A stretch of DNA of 64,000 bases from Maribacter sp044594925 (GCF_044594925.1 NZ_CP138991.1:2294001-2358000), one strand, 5' to 3'; shown: positions 47,449 to 57,532, counted from the stretch's first letter. The notes: generated by a model from the letters alone, not told the origin. Program-made: numbers and translations.

Positions 47449-47466
47449 GTTGGCCCACAAGGACTC
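47449..47466 (-). repeat. Duplicated 3' end of tRNA-Gln (18 bases)
   Basis: GAGTCCTTGTGGGCCAAC on the minus strand repeats exactly the 3' end of the tRNA at 47561-47578. The matching terminator-like hairpins downstream of each copy indicate that a larger block (tRNA tail plus terminator) was duplicated and diverged. Confidence 0.8.
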
Positions 47467-47500
47467 CCTTCGACCTCGCTCAGGACAGGCTTCTCGTCCT
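47466..47500. repeat. REP-like dispersed element
   Basis: The GC-rich stretch CCTTCGACCTCGCTCAGGAC then AGGCTTCTCGTCC is typical of short dispersed Flavobacteria repeats whose false translation reads ACPERGRRE. It joins directly to the tRNA fragment. No second copy occurs in this window, so it is identified by resemblance. Confidence 0.45.
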
Positions 47501-47519
47501 AAACCTATTCCTAAAACAA

Positions 47520-47547
47520 AATCCCGACAACAAAAGAGGTCGGGATT
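47520..47547 (-). terminator. Terminator of tRNA-Gln
   Basis: AATCCCGAC and GTCGGGATT pair around a ten-base loop. TTTTGTTTTAGG follows on the minus strand, directly behind the tRNA. Confidence 0.8.
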
Positions 47548-47558
47548 CAATTTAAACT

Positions 47559-47633
47559 TGGTTGGCCCACAAGGACTCGAACCTTGAATGACGGTACCAA
47601 AAACCGGAGTGTTGCCAATTACACCATGGGCCA
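47559..47633 (-). tRNA. tRNA-Gln (anticodon TTG), CCA encoded
   Basis: Read on the minus strand: acceptor TGGCCCA pairs with TGGGCCA, D stem GTGT/ACAC, anticodon stem CCGGT/ACCGT (outer pair C-T mismatched) around loop TTTTGGT, which gives anticodon TTG, and T stem CAAGG/CCTTG with loop TTCGAGT. Discriminator A and an encoded CCA complete the 75-base gene. The 3' 18 bases are repeated at 47449-47466. Confidence 0.9.
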
Positions 47634-47821
47634 ATCTCTTATTGCTACAATGTTTTAGCAATCGAGGGTGCAAATTTAAAACAAAGTTTGGTTTCGCCAA
47701 ACATTTTTCTGCACAATAATCTAAAAATTCATAAGGATATCGCTGTTAAAGGTTTATAAAAATTGTACTCCAGTATCTATTTTAATTAGTAAATTCGCCA
47801 CATAGCTTTAACCACGGTTAC

Positions 47822-50800
47822 ATGTTTTCAAAGAACTTCCAGAAATGGGACACCTTATTAGGGTGGACCGTATTTTTTATCGCCTTAATTACTTATTTCG
47901 TAACAGTTGAACCCACCAATAGTTTTTGGGATGCCGGTGAGTATATCGCTACCGCCGCAAAACTACAAGTAGGACACCCCCCGGGAGCACCACTTTTACA
48001 AATGATAGGCGCATTCTTCTCCATGTTCGCTTTAGAGCCGAATCAGGTTGCGATGATGGTGAATTTGGTCTCTGGAGTTTCCAGTGCCTTTACTATTTTA
48101 TTCATGTTTTGGACCATCACCAATCTTACTAGAAAGTTGATGGAAAAGGACGAAAAACTTACCAACAGTAAAGGCATAGCCGTTTTGGGAAGCGGTCTTA
48201 TAGGTTCGTTGGCCTTCACTTATTCTGATAGCTTTTGGTTCAATGCAGTAGAAACGGAAGTTTATGCCATGGCAAGTTTTATTATGGCCCTCTTACTGTG
48301 GCTAGGTTTAAAATGGACCGATAATTTAGAGGACCCACGCGGAAATCGGTGGATAATATTAATATCCTTTGTGGTAGGGCTCACCTTTGGCATACAATTC
48401 ATGGGCTTTTTAGCAATACCTTCCATTGGCCTATTGTATTATTTTAAAACGTATAAGAAAACCACGGTAAAAAACTTTTTATTGGCCAATGTTGTTGTAA
48501 TTGCCCTTTTAATGCTGGTTTATAAATTCTCTCTGACTTATGTACTTAAACTTTTTGGGTGGGGAGAAGTCTTTTTTATCAACAGCATAGGGTTACCGTT
48601 CAACTCTGGCTCCATAATCATAGGTATATTGTTTATTGCAGCTTTCTATTTTGGATTGAATTACACTAGAAAAAACAATTACCGCACAGCAAATACAATA
48701 GTACTGTGTATGATGTTCCTTTTCCTGGGCTTCTCTTCTTGGTTAATGCTCCCGATAAGAGCAAACGCTAATGTTGTAATCAATGAGAATAATCCAGAAG
48801 ATGCGAGAGCTTTATTGGCCTATTATAATAGGGAACAGTATCCTGGTGTAGATAGTCCTATATACGGAGCCTATTATTCCGATCTTTTTGCAGCAGCTGG
48901 AGAGGATAGGGATGGCAAACCTAAATATGAAAAAGATTACACCTTAGGAAAATATATTATAGTCAATAAATACATTAATTCGGAACAAGGTTCCAATCCA
49001 GAGCACGAAGGACTGTTCCCTAGAATGTGGAGTACGCAGCACGCTGAGAATTACATGCAATATTTTGGGCCTTTGGAATTTAGGATGACACAGTCTAGTC
49101 CAGAACTAAGGGAGGCAGTGAACCAGGTAAAAACTGGTTTTGCAAACGGGGAAATAGATGCGGACCAATATATTAGCTTCTTAAAGCGATTTAGTGATTA
49201 TCTTGAAGTGGAACCACCATCTATCTGGGACAACATAAAGTACATGGTGGAGTTTCAATTCAACTACATGTATCTACGTTATTTCATGTGGAATTTTGTA
49301 GGCAAACAAAATGATATTCAAGGACGCTACAATGATAACGGCAATTGGCTAAGCGGAATAAACTTTATTGACAGCTGGCGCCTGGGGAGTCAAGACAACC
49401 TTCCAAGTGATATTGAAAACAATAAAGGGCGCAATACATATTTCTTTTTACCCTTACTCCTTGGTATTATCGGAATCGTTTTTCAAACCTCCAAAAACCC
49501 CAAACAGTTTTGGGTTCTTTTAATGTTCTTCCTTTTCACAGGGCTAGCCATTCAGTTCTATACAAATCCATATATCTTTCAACCTCGCGAACGCGATTAC
49601 TCCTTAGTAGGTTCTTTCTATGTATTTGCTTTATGGATAGGCATAGGTGTTTATGGTCTTTTTGATGGTTTTAAAGATTGGCTCACCCCCAAAATATTAG
49701 CCCCTGTTGTAGTGGTTGTTTGTCTTTTGGCGGTCCCTACGGTGATGGCCGTTCAGAATTGGGACGACCACGACCGCTCTAATAGATATACTGCTAATGC
49801 CTCTGCAAAGGCCTATCTGGATTCTTGTCAAGAAGATGCAGGTGCTATTCTTTTTACCATAGGTGACAACGATACTTTCCCTCTATGGTATGCGCAGGAA
49901 ATTGAAAATTATAGAACGGACGTTCGTATTGTCTGTACAAGTCTTTTTGAAACGGACTGGTATGTGGATCAAATGAAAAAGAAAGCCTACGAAAGTGAAG
50001 CGATACCTTCTCAAATAGAACATGACAAATACCGCTGGGGATCTAGAGATGTTTTATATCATCAAGGTATTACAGAAAATAGATGGCCCATAAAAGATTT
50101 CATCAACTGGATAGATAGTGATAAACCAAGGACCAAACTAAAATACCTGTTTGAGCAAAACGGTGCCGATTTAAGCCAATATTCGGAAAGCACACAGAAT
50201 ATGGTCTTTTACCCTACCAATAAAATAAGGGTACCCGTAAACAAGAAAAATGCTTTAGAAAGCGGCCTTGTTAAACAAAAGGATTCTGCATTAATGGTTG
50301 ATTATATAGATATTGACCTGCCTAGTGTCATTACCAAAAAAAGTATGATGATGCTAGACATCCTTGCTAATAACGATTGGAAACGGCCTTTATATTTCTC
50401 TGGAGGGAGCTTTGATAATGCAGAATATCTTTGGATGAAGGATTATTTACAATTAGATGGTCTTGCCTATAAACTAGTCCCTATTCGCACAGAAAGGCCT
50501 AATTCTTTTGAAATGGGCAGAATTGACACCGACTTAATGTATGATATTGTAACAGGATGGGATTGGGGCAACTCGGGCAGCTCAGAGATATATCATGACA
50601 CGCAAACTAGAATTCAGAGTGTATCCTATAGAGGTAATCTTGCGAGATTAATGGAAGCGTTGCTTAAAGAAAATAAGATAGCTAAGGCAAAAGAGATTAT
50701 AGAAATTTCACTAACGAATATGCCTGTAGACTATTTTGGTTACTACACGCTATTAGAACCTTTTGTAGATGGGTATTATAAAGTTGGAGAAACCCAAAAG

Positions 50801-51175
50801 GCGAGAACGCTTTTCGATGCTTTAAAAACTAAGTATCAGGAACGCCTTGAATATTACGCTAGCACTAGTCTAGATGAACAGTACAATGACATTGATGATA
50901 TTATTGCGGACATGGAAGCCTATAGAAGAAATATAGACAACTTAATTGCTAACGATGACCGCGAAGTAGCAGAAAAAGAAACGTTAATTTTCAACGAATA
51001 TATCGATAAGTTTCAGCACTTCTACAAGGATGAAGACGATTTGGAAATTCCAGAACCAAGTGTAGAGCAAAATCCTGATATGATAGATACGGTGCCTATC
51101 TCGGATACGATTAGATTGGATAACACCAAAACAGAACTGTCCGAGGATACGACTAACACGTCGGTAGCCAACTAG
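47822..51175 (+). CDS. DUF2723 (TMEM260-like) multi-pass membrane protein
   Basis: 1117 residues. N-terminal part (about 1-330): eight or more membrane helices, with the DUF2723 signature FWDAGEYIATAAKLQVGHPPGAP near residue 35, typical of GT-C fold glycosyltransferases (acidic residues after a periplasmic loop). A second membrane block (about 530-630) precedes a soluble C-terminal part (about 640-1117) with tetratricopeptide-like helices (ARTLFDALKTKYQERLEYY). Human TMEM260 of this family is an O-mannosyltransferase, so glycosylation of secreted proteins is a fair inference. Unaccompanied by other glycosylation genes. Confidence 0.85.
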   Translation: MFSKNFQKWDTLLGWTVFFIALITYFVTVEPTNSFWDAGEYIATAAKLQVGHPPGAPLLQMIGAFFSMFALEPNQVAMMVNLVSGVSSAFTILFMFWTITNLTRKLMEKDEKLTNSKGIAVLGSGLIGSLAFTYSDSFWFNAVETEVYAMASFIMALLLWLGLKWTDNLEDPRGNRWIILISFVVGLTFGIQFMGFLAIPSIGLLYYFKTYKKTTVKNFLLANVVVIALLMLVYKFSLTYVLKLFGWGEVFFINSIGLPFNSGSIIIGILFIAAFYFGLNYTRKNNYRTANTIVLCMMFLFLGFSSWLMLPIRANANVVINENNPEDARALLAYYNREQYPGVDSPIYGAYYSDLFAAAGEDRDGKPKYEKDYTLGKYIIVNKYINSEQGSNPEHEGLFPRMWSTQHAENYMQYFGPLEFRMTQSSPELREAVNQVKTGFANGEIDADQYISFLKRFSDYLEVEPPSIWDNIKYMVEFQFNYMYLRYFMWNFVGKQNDIQGRYNDNGNWLSGINFIDSWRLGSQDNLPSDIENNKGRNTYFFLPLLLGIIGIVFQTSKNPKQFWVLLMFFLFTGLAIQFYTNPYIFQPRERDYSLVGSFYVFALWIGIGVYGLFDGFKDWLTPKILAPVVVVVCLLAVPTVMAVQNWDDHDRSNRYTANASAKAYLDSCQEDAGAILFTIGDNDTFPLWYAQEIENYRTDVRIVCTSLFETDWYVDQMKKKAYESEAIPSQIEHDKYRWGSRDVLYHQGITENRWPIKDFINWIDSDKPRTKLKYLFEQNGADLSQYSESTQNMVFYPTNKIRVPVNKKNALESGLVKQKDSALMVDYIDIDLPSVITKKSMMMLDILANNDWKRPLYFSGGSFDNAEYLWMKDYLQLDGLAYKLVPIRTERPNSFEMGRIDTDLMYDIVTGWDWGNSGSSEIYHDTQTRIQSVSYRGNLARLMEALLKENKIAKAKEIIEISLTNMPVDYFGYYTLLEPFVDGYYKVGETQKARTLFDALKTKYQERLEYYASTSLDEQYNDIDDIIADMEAYRRNIDNLIANDDREVAEKETLIFNEYIDKFQHFYKDEDDLEIPEPSVEQNPDMIDTVPISDTIRLDNTKTELSEDTTNTSVAN

Positions 51176-51213
51176 TAGCGATAGCAAAAAAACAGAAAAT
51201 AATAAAAAAAGGT

Positions 51214-51510
51214 TTAAGCGTATTCGTTAAGAATACCAATAAGCGTATTGGCGTCTTGTTCACCGCTTTGTCTCCAAACCATCTCCCCTTTTTTGTAGAT
51301 CATAAGCGTAGGAAGGCCTTTAACACGTAATGCCTGAGAAAGCTCTTTATTCTTATCCACATCAATCTTAATTACCTTACCCTTATCACCTAGGGCAGCG
51401 GCAACATCTCTAAGCACAGCATGCATTGCAGTGGACTGTTCATTCCATTCTGCATAGAAATCTAACAGCACAGGAACATTTAAATCTATAAGTTCACCAA
51501 ATTTAGACAT
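51214..51510 (-). CDS. Thioredoxin-like protein lacking the CxxC active site
   Basis: 98 residues with a clear thioredoxin fold pattern: VPVLLDFYAEWNEQSTAMH, VIKIDVDKNKELSQALRVKGLPTLMIYKKGEMVWRQSG (cis-Pro kept). Where thioredoxin has WCGPC this reads WNEQS, so both catalytic cysteines (positions 23 and 26) are replaced by Asn and Ser. It cannot do dithiol chemistry and may be a binding or chaperone module. Cytoplasmic: no signal peptide. Convergent with the DUF2723 gene. Confidence 0.85.
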   Translation of the reverse strand: MSKFGELIDLNVPVLLDFYAEWNEQSTAMHAVLRDVAAALGDKGKVIKIDVDKNKELSQALRVKGLPTLMIYKKGEMVWRQSGEQDANTLIGILNEYA

Positions 51511-51602
51511 ATAATCGGCATTTCTTTATTCGCCAAATGTAATAAAAATTGTTAAAATACTAGTTCTATGGGCTTATTTGTAGCCTATCCATAGGGTTAA
51601 AA

Positions 51603-52832
51603 TCATGTTAAGGCTTTCTTTTTTAAGGTAATGACGGTAATTTCTGGCCAAATACCCACTCTTCCCGGATAACCCAAGAAGCCAAAACCTCTATTAACAT
51701 TGATAAATTGACCTAATTCACTATAAATACCTGCCCAGTACTTATACCGCCACTTTACAGGACTCCATTTTATCCACCCCGGTATCTCAATTCCAAATTG
51801 CATACCATGAGTATGACCACTAAGTGTCAGATGAAAGTGCTTATCGTCATGAATGACTTCCTCTTCCCAATGAGAAGGGTCATGGCTCATTAAAATCTTA
51901 AAATCATCTTTATCTATTAAAGCGGTTGCTTTTTTAAGATCACCGGCCTTTTTAAAACCACCTTTTCCCCAATTCTCTACGCCAACGAGCGCAATCTTAT
52001 CCTTACCCTTTTTCAGATACCGATGTTCGTTCAACAACAGATCAAAACCCATCTCTTTTTGCAAATCCTTCAAATCCTGCAGATTCTTACTTTTTAAAGC
52101 TTCTGTCTCCCATGGAATATAATCTCCATAATCATGATTTCCCAAAACGGAAAACTTGCCATCTTTAGCCTCTAGAGTGGCGAATAAATCTGCCCAAGGC
52201 CTCATCTCTTCCGTTTTATTATTAACCATATCTCCAGTAAAAAGAATGGCATCGCTCTTTTGTTGATTAATCAAATCTATTGCGTACTCAATTTTCTTTC
52301 TATTATCAAAACTACCACTATGAATATCAGATATTTGCGTAATTTGATATCCATTGAAGTCGTCCGGTAAATCATCGAACTCCAAATCATACTTTAGTAC
52401 CTTAAAATTGTACTTGCCTTTAAACATGCCATACAGTAATGCCCCAAAAGGTATTGCAGCGATACCTAAGGCAATTATACTCAAGAAACGTCTACGTTGT
52501 GGCAAACTAAATTCTCGTGAAGCACCAAAAATCTTTTGATAAAGGCCTGTTACAATTCGAAAAATATCTTCCGAGAAGAGAAAGAATATTGTAATTATCT
52601 TAAAGGTAAGTATTGTAAGCAAAAATCCAAATGCATAACTTTTAGGAACACTTAAAACACGGCCTACTTCTTCACCAGCTGTAAATTGATAAATAAAATT
52701 CACCAATACAGCCAAAGCTATAGTGATATACAAATAATACCACCAAGGCTGCCTAACCACGGTCTTAAGAGCTTGCAGCACATAAATACTGAGACCCATA
52801 TAAATAGCGATAAAAACAATCCAACGTAGCAT
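51603..52832 (-). CDS. Membrane-anchored metallophosphoesterase (YkuE-like)
   Basis: 409 residues. Four membrane helices fill the first 150 residues. The calcineurin-like phosphoesterase domain begins near residue 160 with all metal motifs: QISDIHSGSFDN, FTGDMVNN, VLGNHDYGDY and SGHTHGMQFG. The catalytic part would face the periplasm. Relatives act on nucleotides or lipid-linked substrates (UDP-diacylglucosamine type), but this one cannot be assigned. Single gene, downstream (minus) of cutC by 55 bases. Confidence 0.85.
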   Translation of the reverse strand: MLRWIVFIAIYMGLSIYVLQALKTVVRQPWWYYLYITIALAVLVNFIYQFTAGEEVGRVLSVPKSYAFGFLLTILTFKIITIFFLFSEDIFRIVTGLYQKIFGASREFSLPQRRRFLSIIALGIAAIPFGALLYGMFKGKYNFKVLKYDLEFDDLPDDFNGYQITQISDIHSGSFDNRKKIEYAIDLINQQKSDAILFTGDMVNNKTEEMRPWADLFATLEAKDGKFSVLGNHDYGDYIPWETEALKSKNLQDLKDLQKEMGFDLLLNEHRYLKKGKDKIALVGVENWGKGGFKKAGDLKKATALIDKDDFKILMSHDPSHWEEEVIHDDKHFHLTLSGHTHGMQFGIEIPGWIKWSPVKWRYKYWAGIYSELGQFINVNRGFGFLGYPGRVGIWPEITVITLKKKALT

Positions 52833-52887
52833 AAGTGTTTTTTACAAAGATATTTTTTGAAAAGTGATAAAGCTGCTCTTTTGCGTT

Positions 52888-53610
52888 TTATTTAACCTTC
52901 TTTACAACGGCCGCAATAGCTTCCCTACTAGAAATAGCTATATGGTCATCGCTTAAAAACGAAGCAGAGTTCATGGATACCGAAGGTTGTTCTTTCAAGG
53001 TCCTGTGAAACTTTGTTCCAGAAAGGTGAACTGCCTTAAATCCTTTTTCACGGAACACTGCTACATTAGATTCTTTAACTCCAGCGCCTGGCATTATAAT
53101 ACAAGTAGTACTGGTTTGGCTTAACTCACTTAAGAGATTTATCCCTTCAATTGCAGATGTCCGCTGTCCTGAGGTTAAGATATACTGTACTCCCATTTGC
53201 TCTAGCTCTTTCAAAACTATCAGCGGGTTTTTCACCCAATCAAAAGCCCTATGAAAAGTAAAATTCATCCCTTTAGAGAAAGATACTAGTTTTTGGGTTC
53301 TTTCAATATCCAAGGTAAAATCAGCATGTAAAACTCCAGAAACAATGCCCTCAAAGCCCAATTCCTTACATATTTCAATATCCCTCCTCATAATTTCAAA
53401 GGCCGCATCAGAAAAAGTAAAATCACCGCTTCTGGGGCGTACCAATACATGTACCGGTATGGAAATCCTTTCCCGTACCGCCTTTAGAAGACCGTAGGAA
53501 GGTGTAATTCCGCCAACCGCCAGTTCAGAACACAGTTCAATCCTATCCGCTCCCGCCTCTTCAGCATTAAGGGCAGATTCTAAAGAATTGGCACAAATTT
53601 CTACGAGCAT
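52888..53610 (-). CDS. cutC: CutC family protein
   Basis: 240 residues of a TIM-barrel CutC: LVEICANSLESALNAEEAGADRIELC cut as ANSLESALNAEEAGADRIEL near the start, PVHVLVRPRSGDF, DFTLDIERTQKLV, FHRAFDWVKNP and IMPGAGVKESNV. CutC was named for copper homeostasis, but this role is weakly supported and its real activity is unclear. Cytoplasmic. Divergent from the asparaginase with a 40-base gap. Confidence 0.93.
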   Translation of the reverse strand: MLVEICANSLESALNAEEAGADRIELCSELAVGGITPSYGLLKAVRERISIPVHVLVRPRSGDFTFSDAAFEIMRRDIEICKELGFEGIVSGVLHADFTLDIERTQKLVSFSKGMNFTFHRAFDWVKNPLIVLKELEQMGVQYILTSGQRTSAIEGINLLSELSQTSTTCIIMPGAGVKESNVAVFREKGFKAVHLSGTKFHRTLKEQPSVSMNSASFLSDDHIAISSREAIAAVVKKVK

Positions 53611-53650
53611 ATACTTATATTTAATCTCCTAAAAGTAAACAACCCTTACT

Positions 53651-54643
53651 ATGAAAAGAAGAAAGTTTCTTAAAAATTCAAGTGCCGCTACAGCAGGGCT
53701 TATTTCCACTAGCCTTTTAGCTTCCTGCAAAGAAGAAAAAGTGATACCAACTATTAAAAGAGAGGAGCCATCATTTATTCGTCCAATTGTCATATGTACC
53801 TGGAATTTTTTAAATGCCTCTGCAAAGGCTTGGGAAGTTTTGAGCGTAGGAGGAAACTCCCTAGATGCCATTGAACAGGGCGTTATGGTAGAAGAGGATG
53901 ACCGTAACAATCAAACCGTAGGAACAGGAGGTAGACCGGATAGGGACGGAAATGTTACACTTGACGCTTGCATTATGGATAAGGACGGCAACTGTGGCGC
54001 GGTGCTGGCCCTGCAGAATATTGCCAATCCTATATCTGTAGCACGTAAAGTAATGGAAGACACACCACATGTAATGTTAGCAGGACAAGGTGCGGAACAG
54101 TTTGCTTACGAGAAGGGTTTTGAAAAGGTGAATTTACTAACCGAACAATCAAAAAAAGAATGGCTAGAGTGGAAGCAGACATCCGAATACAAACCCATTA
54201 TCAATATTGAAAATCATGATACCATTGGCATGTTGGCCATTGACAAAAATGGTGATATTTCTGGTGGATGCACTACTAGCGGCATGGCCTACAAAATGGC
54301 TGGCAGAGTTGGAGATTCACCCATAATCGGCGCGGGGCTCTTTGTAGATAATGAAATAGGAGGCGCCACAGCAACAGGTGTTGGAGAGGAAGTAGTGCGT
54401 ACGGTTGGGAGTTTCTTAATCGTTGAATTAATGCGGCAAGGAAAATCACCACAAGAAGCATGCGAGGAAGGCGTTAAACGTATTATGGCAAGGAACGAAG
54501 GCCGTAACGATTTTCAAATTGGCTTTATCGCCATCAACAAAAAAGGAGAAACTGGCGGCTATTGTATTCAACCAGGATTTACCTATAGAACCTATTCGGA
54601 AGAAGGTCATGTAAACAATCCTTCCAAATCGTTTTTATCCTAG
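53651..54643 (+). CDS. N4-(beta-N-acetylglucosaminyl)-L-asparaginase / isoaspartyl peptidase family, exported
   Basis: 330 residues of the Ntn-hydrolase asparaginase family. An export signal starts MKRRKFLKNSSAATAG (Tat-like RRKFLK) and has a lipobox LLASC (Cys26), so it is probably a lipoprotein. The autoproteolysis site and nucleophile is Thr191 in NHDTIGMLAID. Substrate loop: TTSGMAYKMAGRVGDSPIIGAG. It splits the GlcNAc-Asn bond of glycoproteins or isoaspartyl peptides, and the sequence fits the glycosylasparaginase branch. Divergent from cutC. Confidence 0.9.
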   Translation: MKRRKFLKNSSAATAGLISTSLLASCKEEKVIPTIKREEPSFIRPIVICTWNFLNASAKAWEVLSVGGNSLDAIEQGVMVEEDDRNNQTVGTGGRPDRDGNVTLDACIMDKDGNCGAVLALQNIANPISVARKVMEDTPHVMLAGQGAEQFAYEKGFEKVNLLTEQSKKEWLEWKQTSEYKPIINIENHDTIGMLAIDKNGDISGGCTTSGMAYKMAGRVGDSPIIGAGLFVDNEIGGATATGVGEEVVRTVGSFLIVELMRQGKSPQEACEEGVKRIMARNEGRNDFQIGFIAINKKGETGGYCIQPGFTYRTYSEEGHVNNPSKSFLS

Positions 54644-54691
54644 CATTCAAATCAAACTTTGTATTTTTAACCCCACATTTAATTTCAACTA

Positions 54692-57526
54692 ATGGCCGAT
54701 CAAAAAAGACTCTTTTTACTAGATGCATATGCACTTATTTTTCGTGGATACTATGCTTTAATCAAAAATCCGAGAATTAATTCCAAAGGCATGGACACCT
54801 CTGCGATAATGGGGTTTATGAATTCGCTTTTTGACGTAATAAAAAGAGAGAAGCCGGATCATCTGGCCGTTTGTTTCGATAAGGGAGGAAGCGCGGAACG
54901 CACAGAGCTATTTCCAGAATACAAAGCAAATAGAGATGAAACTCCAGATGCTATTAGAATAGCAGTACCCTACATACAAAATATTCTAAAAGCAATGCAC
55001 ATCCCCTCGGTTGTTTTAGAAGGTTGGGAGGCAGATGATATTATTGGAACGTTGGCCAAACAGGCAGAAAAAGAAGATTATAAAGTATTTATGGTAACCC
55101 CCGATAAGGATTTTGGGCAGTTGGTATCTGAAAATATTTTCATGTACCGTCCTGCAAGAATGGGTAATGGCATTGAAATTTGGGGAATTCCCGAAATACA
55201 AAAACGTTTTGGAGTAGAGCGTCCCGAACAGGTCATAGACTATTTAGGAATGATGGGCGATGCTAGTGACAATATCCCTGGACTGCCCGGTGTGGGAGAT
55301 AAAACCGCCAAAAAATTCATTCAAGAATTTGATTCCATGGAAGGCCTTTTGGCCAACACCGATAAATTAAAAGGTAAGATAAAGGAGAAGGTAGAAGCCA
55401 ATAAAGAACTTGGCTTACTATCTAAAAAATTGGCCACGATTTGTATAGATTGTGATGTTACTTTTGATGCCAAGGACTATGAGATGTCCGTTCCGGATAA
55501 TGAAAAAGTTCAGGAAATCTTTGAAGAACTAGAATTCCGGAGGCTTAAAGATCAGTTTATAAAAATTTTCTCTGGAGAGACTCAGGAAAATCAGACGCAA
55601 GTCACCGGTACAGAAACGGCTAAAAAAGTCAACACGCCAGCAGGAAGCGGACAATTTTCTCTTTTTGGAGGTGATGGAGCATCACCGGCAACAATAAAGG
55701 ATAGTTCTAGAAGAAACACCATAAAGGATATCTCACATGCTTACCAAAGTATTGCTCCGGGTATGGCCATGAAATTGTTTCTACAAAATTTAATGAAACA
55801 GACGTCAGTATGTTTCGATACCGAAACCACTGGATTGGACCCGCTAACCGCCGAATTGGTAGGTATCGCTTTTTCATGGGAAGCAACCAAAGGATTTTAT
55901 GTTCCTTTTCCTGCTGATCAAAATGAAGCACAAAACTTAATCGAAGAACTTCGCCCCTTCTTTGAATCTGGAGAAATAGAAAAAATAGGTCAAAATCTTA
56001 AGTATGATATTAAGGTGCTCGCCAAATACAACATCCCTGTCAAAGGCAAGCTTTTTGATACCATGTTAGCGCACTACCTTATTAATCCTGATATGCGCCA
56101 TAATATGGATGTTCTTGCAGAAACCTACCTTAATTACACCCCTGTTTCCATTACAGAATTGATTGGCAAAAAAGGGAAGAACCAGTTAAGTATGCGCGAT
56201 GTTCCTTTAGAACAGCAAACAGAATATGCGGTGGAAGATGCAGATATCACATTTCAACTTGCAAAACACTTTAAGCCAGAATTAAAGTCGGCGAATACTG
56301 AAAAATTATTTCAAGATATTGAAATCCCGTTGCTGCGTGTCTTAGCGGATATGGAATTAGAGGGCATTAATCTGGATAAGGAATTCTTAAACTCCCTTTC
56401 TTCGGATTTGAACAATGACATCACCTCCTTGGAAAAAAAGATTTATGAAGATGCAGAGGAAGAATTCAATATTGGGTCACCCAAACAGTTAGGAGAAATT
56501 CTGTTCAACAAATTAAAGCTAGTGGACAAACCCAAAAAGACTAAAACAGGGCAATATTCTACAGCAGAAGATGTACTTTCTTATCTTGCAAAAGACCATG
56601 AGATTATTCAGAACGTTCTAGATTACCGAGGTCTTGCAAAATTGAAAAGTACTTATGTAGATGCACTTCCCGAACAAGTTGAACCTACGACCGGTCGAGT
56701 ACATACCGATTATATGCAAACCGTAGCCGCAACCGGTCGCCTTAGTAGTAACAATCCAAATTTGCAGAATATTCCTATAAGGACAGAACGTGGGCGGCAG
56801 GTAAGAAAAGCCTTTGTTCCCAGAAACGAAGACCATATACTACTCGCTGCGGATTATTCTCAAATAGAACTACGAATCATTGCTGCATTGAGTGAAGAAA
56901 CCACTATGATAGAGGCCTTTAAAAACGGAGAGGATATTCACGCCTCTACGGCCTCCAAGGTATTTAACGTACCCATTAATGAAGTAACCAGAGAACAACG
57001 TAGTAACGCAAAAACGGTGAACTTTGGTATTATTTATGGTGTTTCCGCATTTGGATTAAGCAACCAAACAGATTTATCACGTTCCGAGGCAAAAGAGCTC
57101 ATAGATACCTACTACAAGACCTACCCAAAACTCAGGAACTACATGGGTGAGCAAGTAGATTTTGCTCGTGATAATGGCTATGTACAAACCGTACTCGGAA
57201 GACGAAGGTACTTAAAGGACATCAACGGTAGTAACGCCATAGTACGTGGTGCAGCAGAAAGGAATGCCGTAAACGCCCCCATACAGGGAAGTGCAGCAGA
57301 TATCATTAAAATTGCAATGATCAACATCCATAATAAATTAGAGCAAGGTAACTACAAATCCAAAATGCTACTGCAAGTACATGATGAATTGGTTTTTGAC
57401 ATCTACAGACCCGAGTTAGAAGAACTTAAATCACTCATTAAGCATGAAATGGAAAATGCTTACACGATTGCCGTTCCTTTGGATGTGGAAGTTGGGCTAG
57501 GCGTAAATTGGCTAGAAGCACATTAA
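54692..57526 (+). CDS. polA: DNA polymerase I
   Basis: 944 residues with three domains. 5' nuclease (about 1-300): DAYALIFRGYYA, VTPDKDFGQLV, GDASDNIPGLPGVGDKTA. 3'-5' exonuclease (about 345-540): CFDTETTGLDP with the two acidic metal ligands and the third in YAVEDADITF, so proofreading looks intact. Polymerase (about 560-944): ADYSQIELRIIAAL, RSNAKTVNFGIIYG and VHDELVFD. It repairs DNA and removes primers. Single gene followed by a terminator. Confidence 0.97.
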   Translation: MADQKRLFLLDAYALIFRGYYALIKNPRINSKGMDTSAIMGFMNSLFDVIKREKPDHLAVCFDKGGSAERTELFPEYKANRDETPDAIRIAVPYIQNILKAMHIPSVVLEGWEADDIIGTLAKQAEKEDYKVFMVTPDKDFGQLVSENIFMYRPARMGNGIEIWGIPEIQKRFGVERPEQVIDYLGMMGDASDNIPGLPGVGDKTAKKFIQEFDSMEGLLANTDKLKGKIKEKVEANKELGLLSKKLATICIDCDVTFDAKDYEMSVPDNEKVQEIFEELEFRRLKDQFIKIFSGETQENQTQVTGTETAKKVNTPAGSGQFSLFGGDGASPATIKDSSRRNTIKDISHAYQSIAPGMAMKLFLQNLMKQTSVCFDTETTGLDPLTAELVGIAFSWEATKGFYVPFPADQNEAQNLIEELRPFFESGEIEKIGQNLKYDIKVLAKYNIPVKGKLFDTMLAHYLINPDMRHNMDVLAETYLNYTPVSITELIGKKGKNQLSMRDVPLEQQTEYAVEDADITFQLAKHFKPELKSANTEKLFQDIEIPLLRVLADMELEGINLDKEFLNSLSSDLNNDITSLEKKIYEDAEEEFNIGSPKQLGEILFNKLKLVDKPKKTKTGQYSTAEDVLSYLAKDHEIIQNVLDYRGLAKLKSTYVDALPEQVEPTTGRVHTDYMQTVAATGRLSSNNPNLQNIPIRTERGRQVRKAFVPRNEDHILLAADYSQIELRIIAALSEETTMIEAFKNGEDIHASTASKVFNVPINEVTREQRSNAKTVNFGIIYGVSAFGLSNQTDLSRSEAKELIDTYYKTYPKLRNYMGEQVDFARDNGYVQTVLGRRRYLKDINGSNAIVRGAAERNAVNAPIQGSAADIIKIAMINIHNKLEQGNYKSKMLLQVHDELVFDIYRPELEELKSLIKHEMENAYTIAVPLDVEVGLGVNWLEAH

Positions 57527-57532
57527 GAATTA

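Noticed and set aside
47395..47700. 101-residue minus-strand ORF over the tRNA-Gln region
   Set aside because: It spans the tRNA, both terminators and the REP-like element. The ACPERGRRE text is the usual false translation of such repeats.
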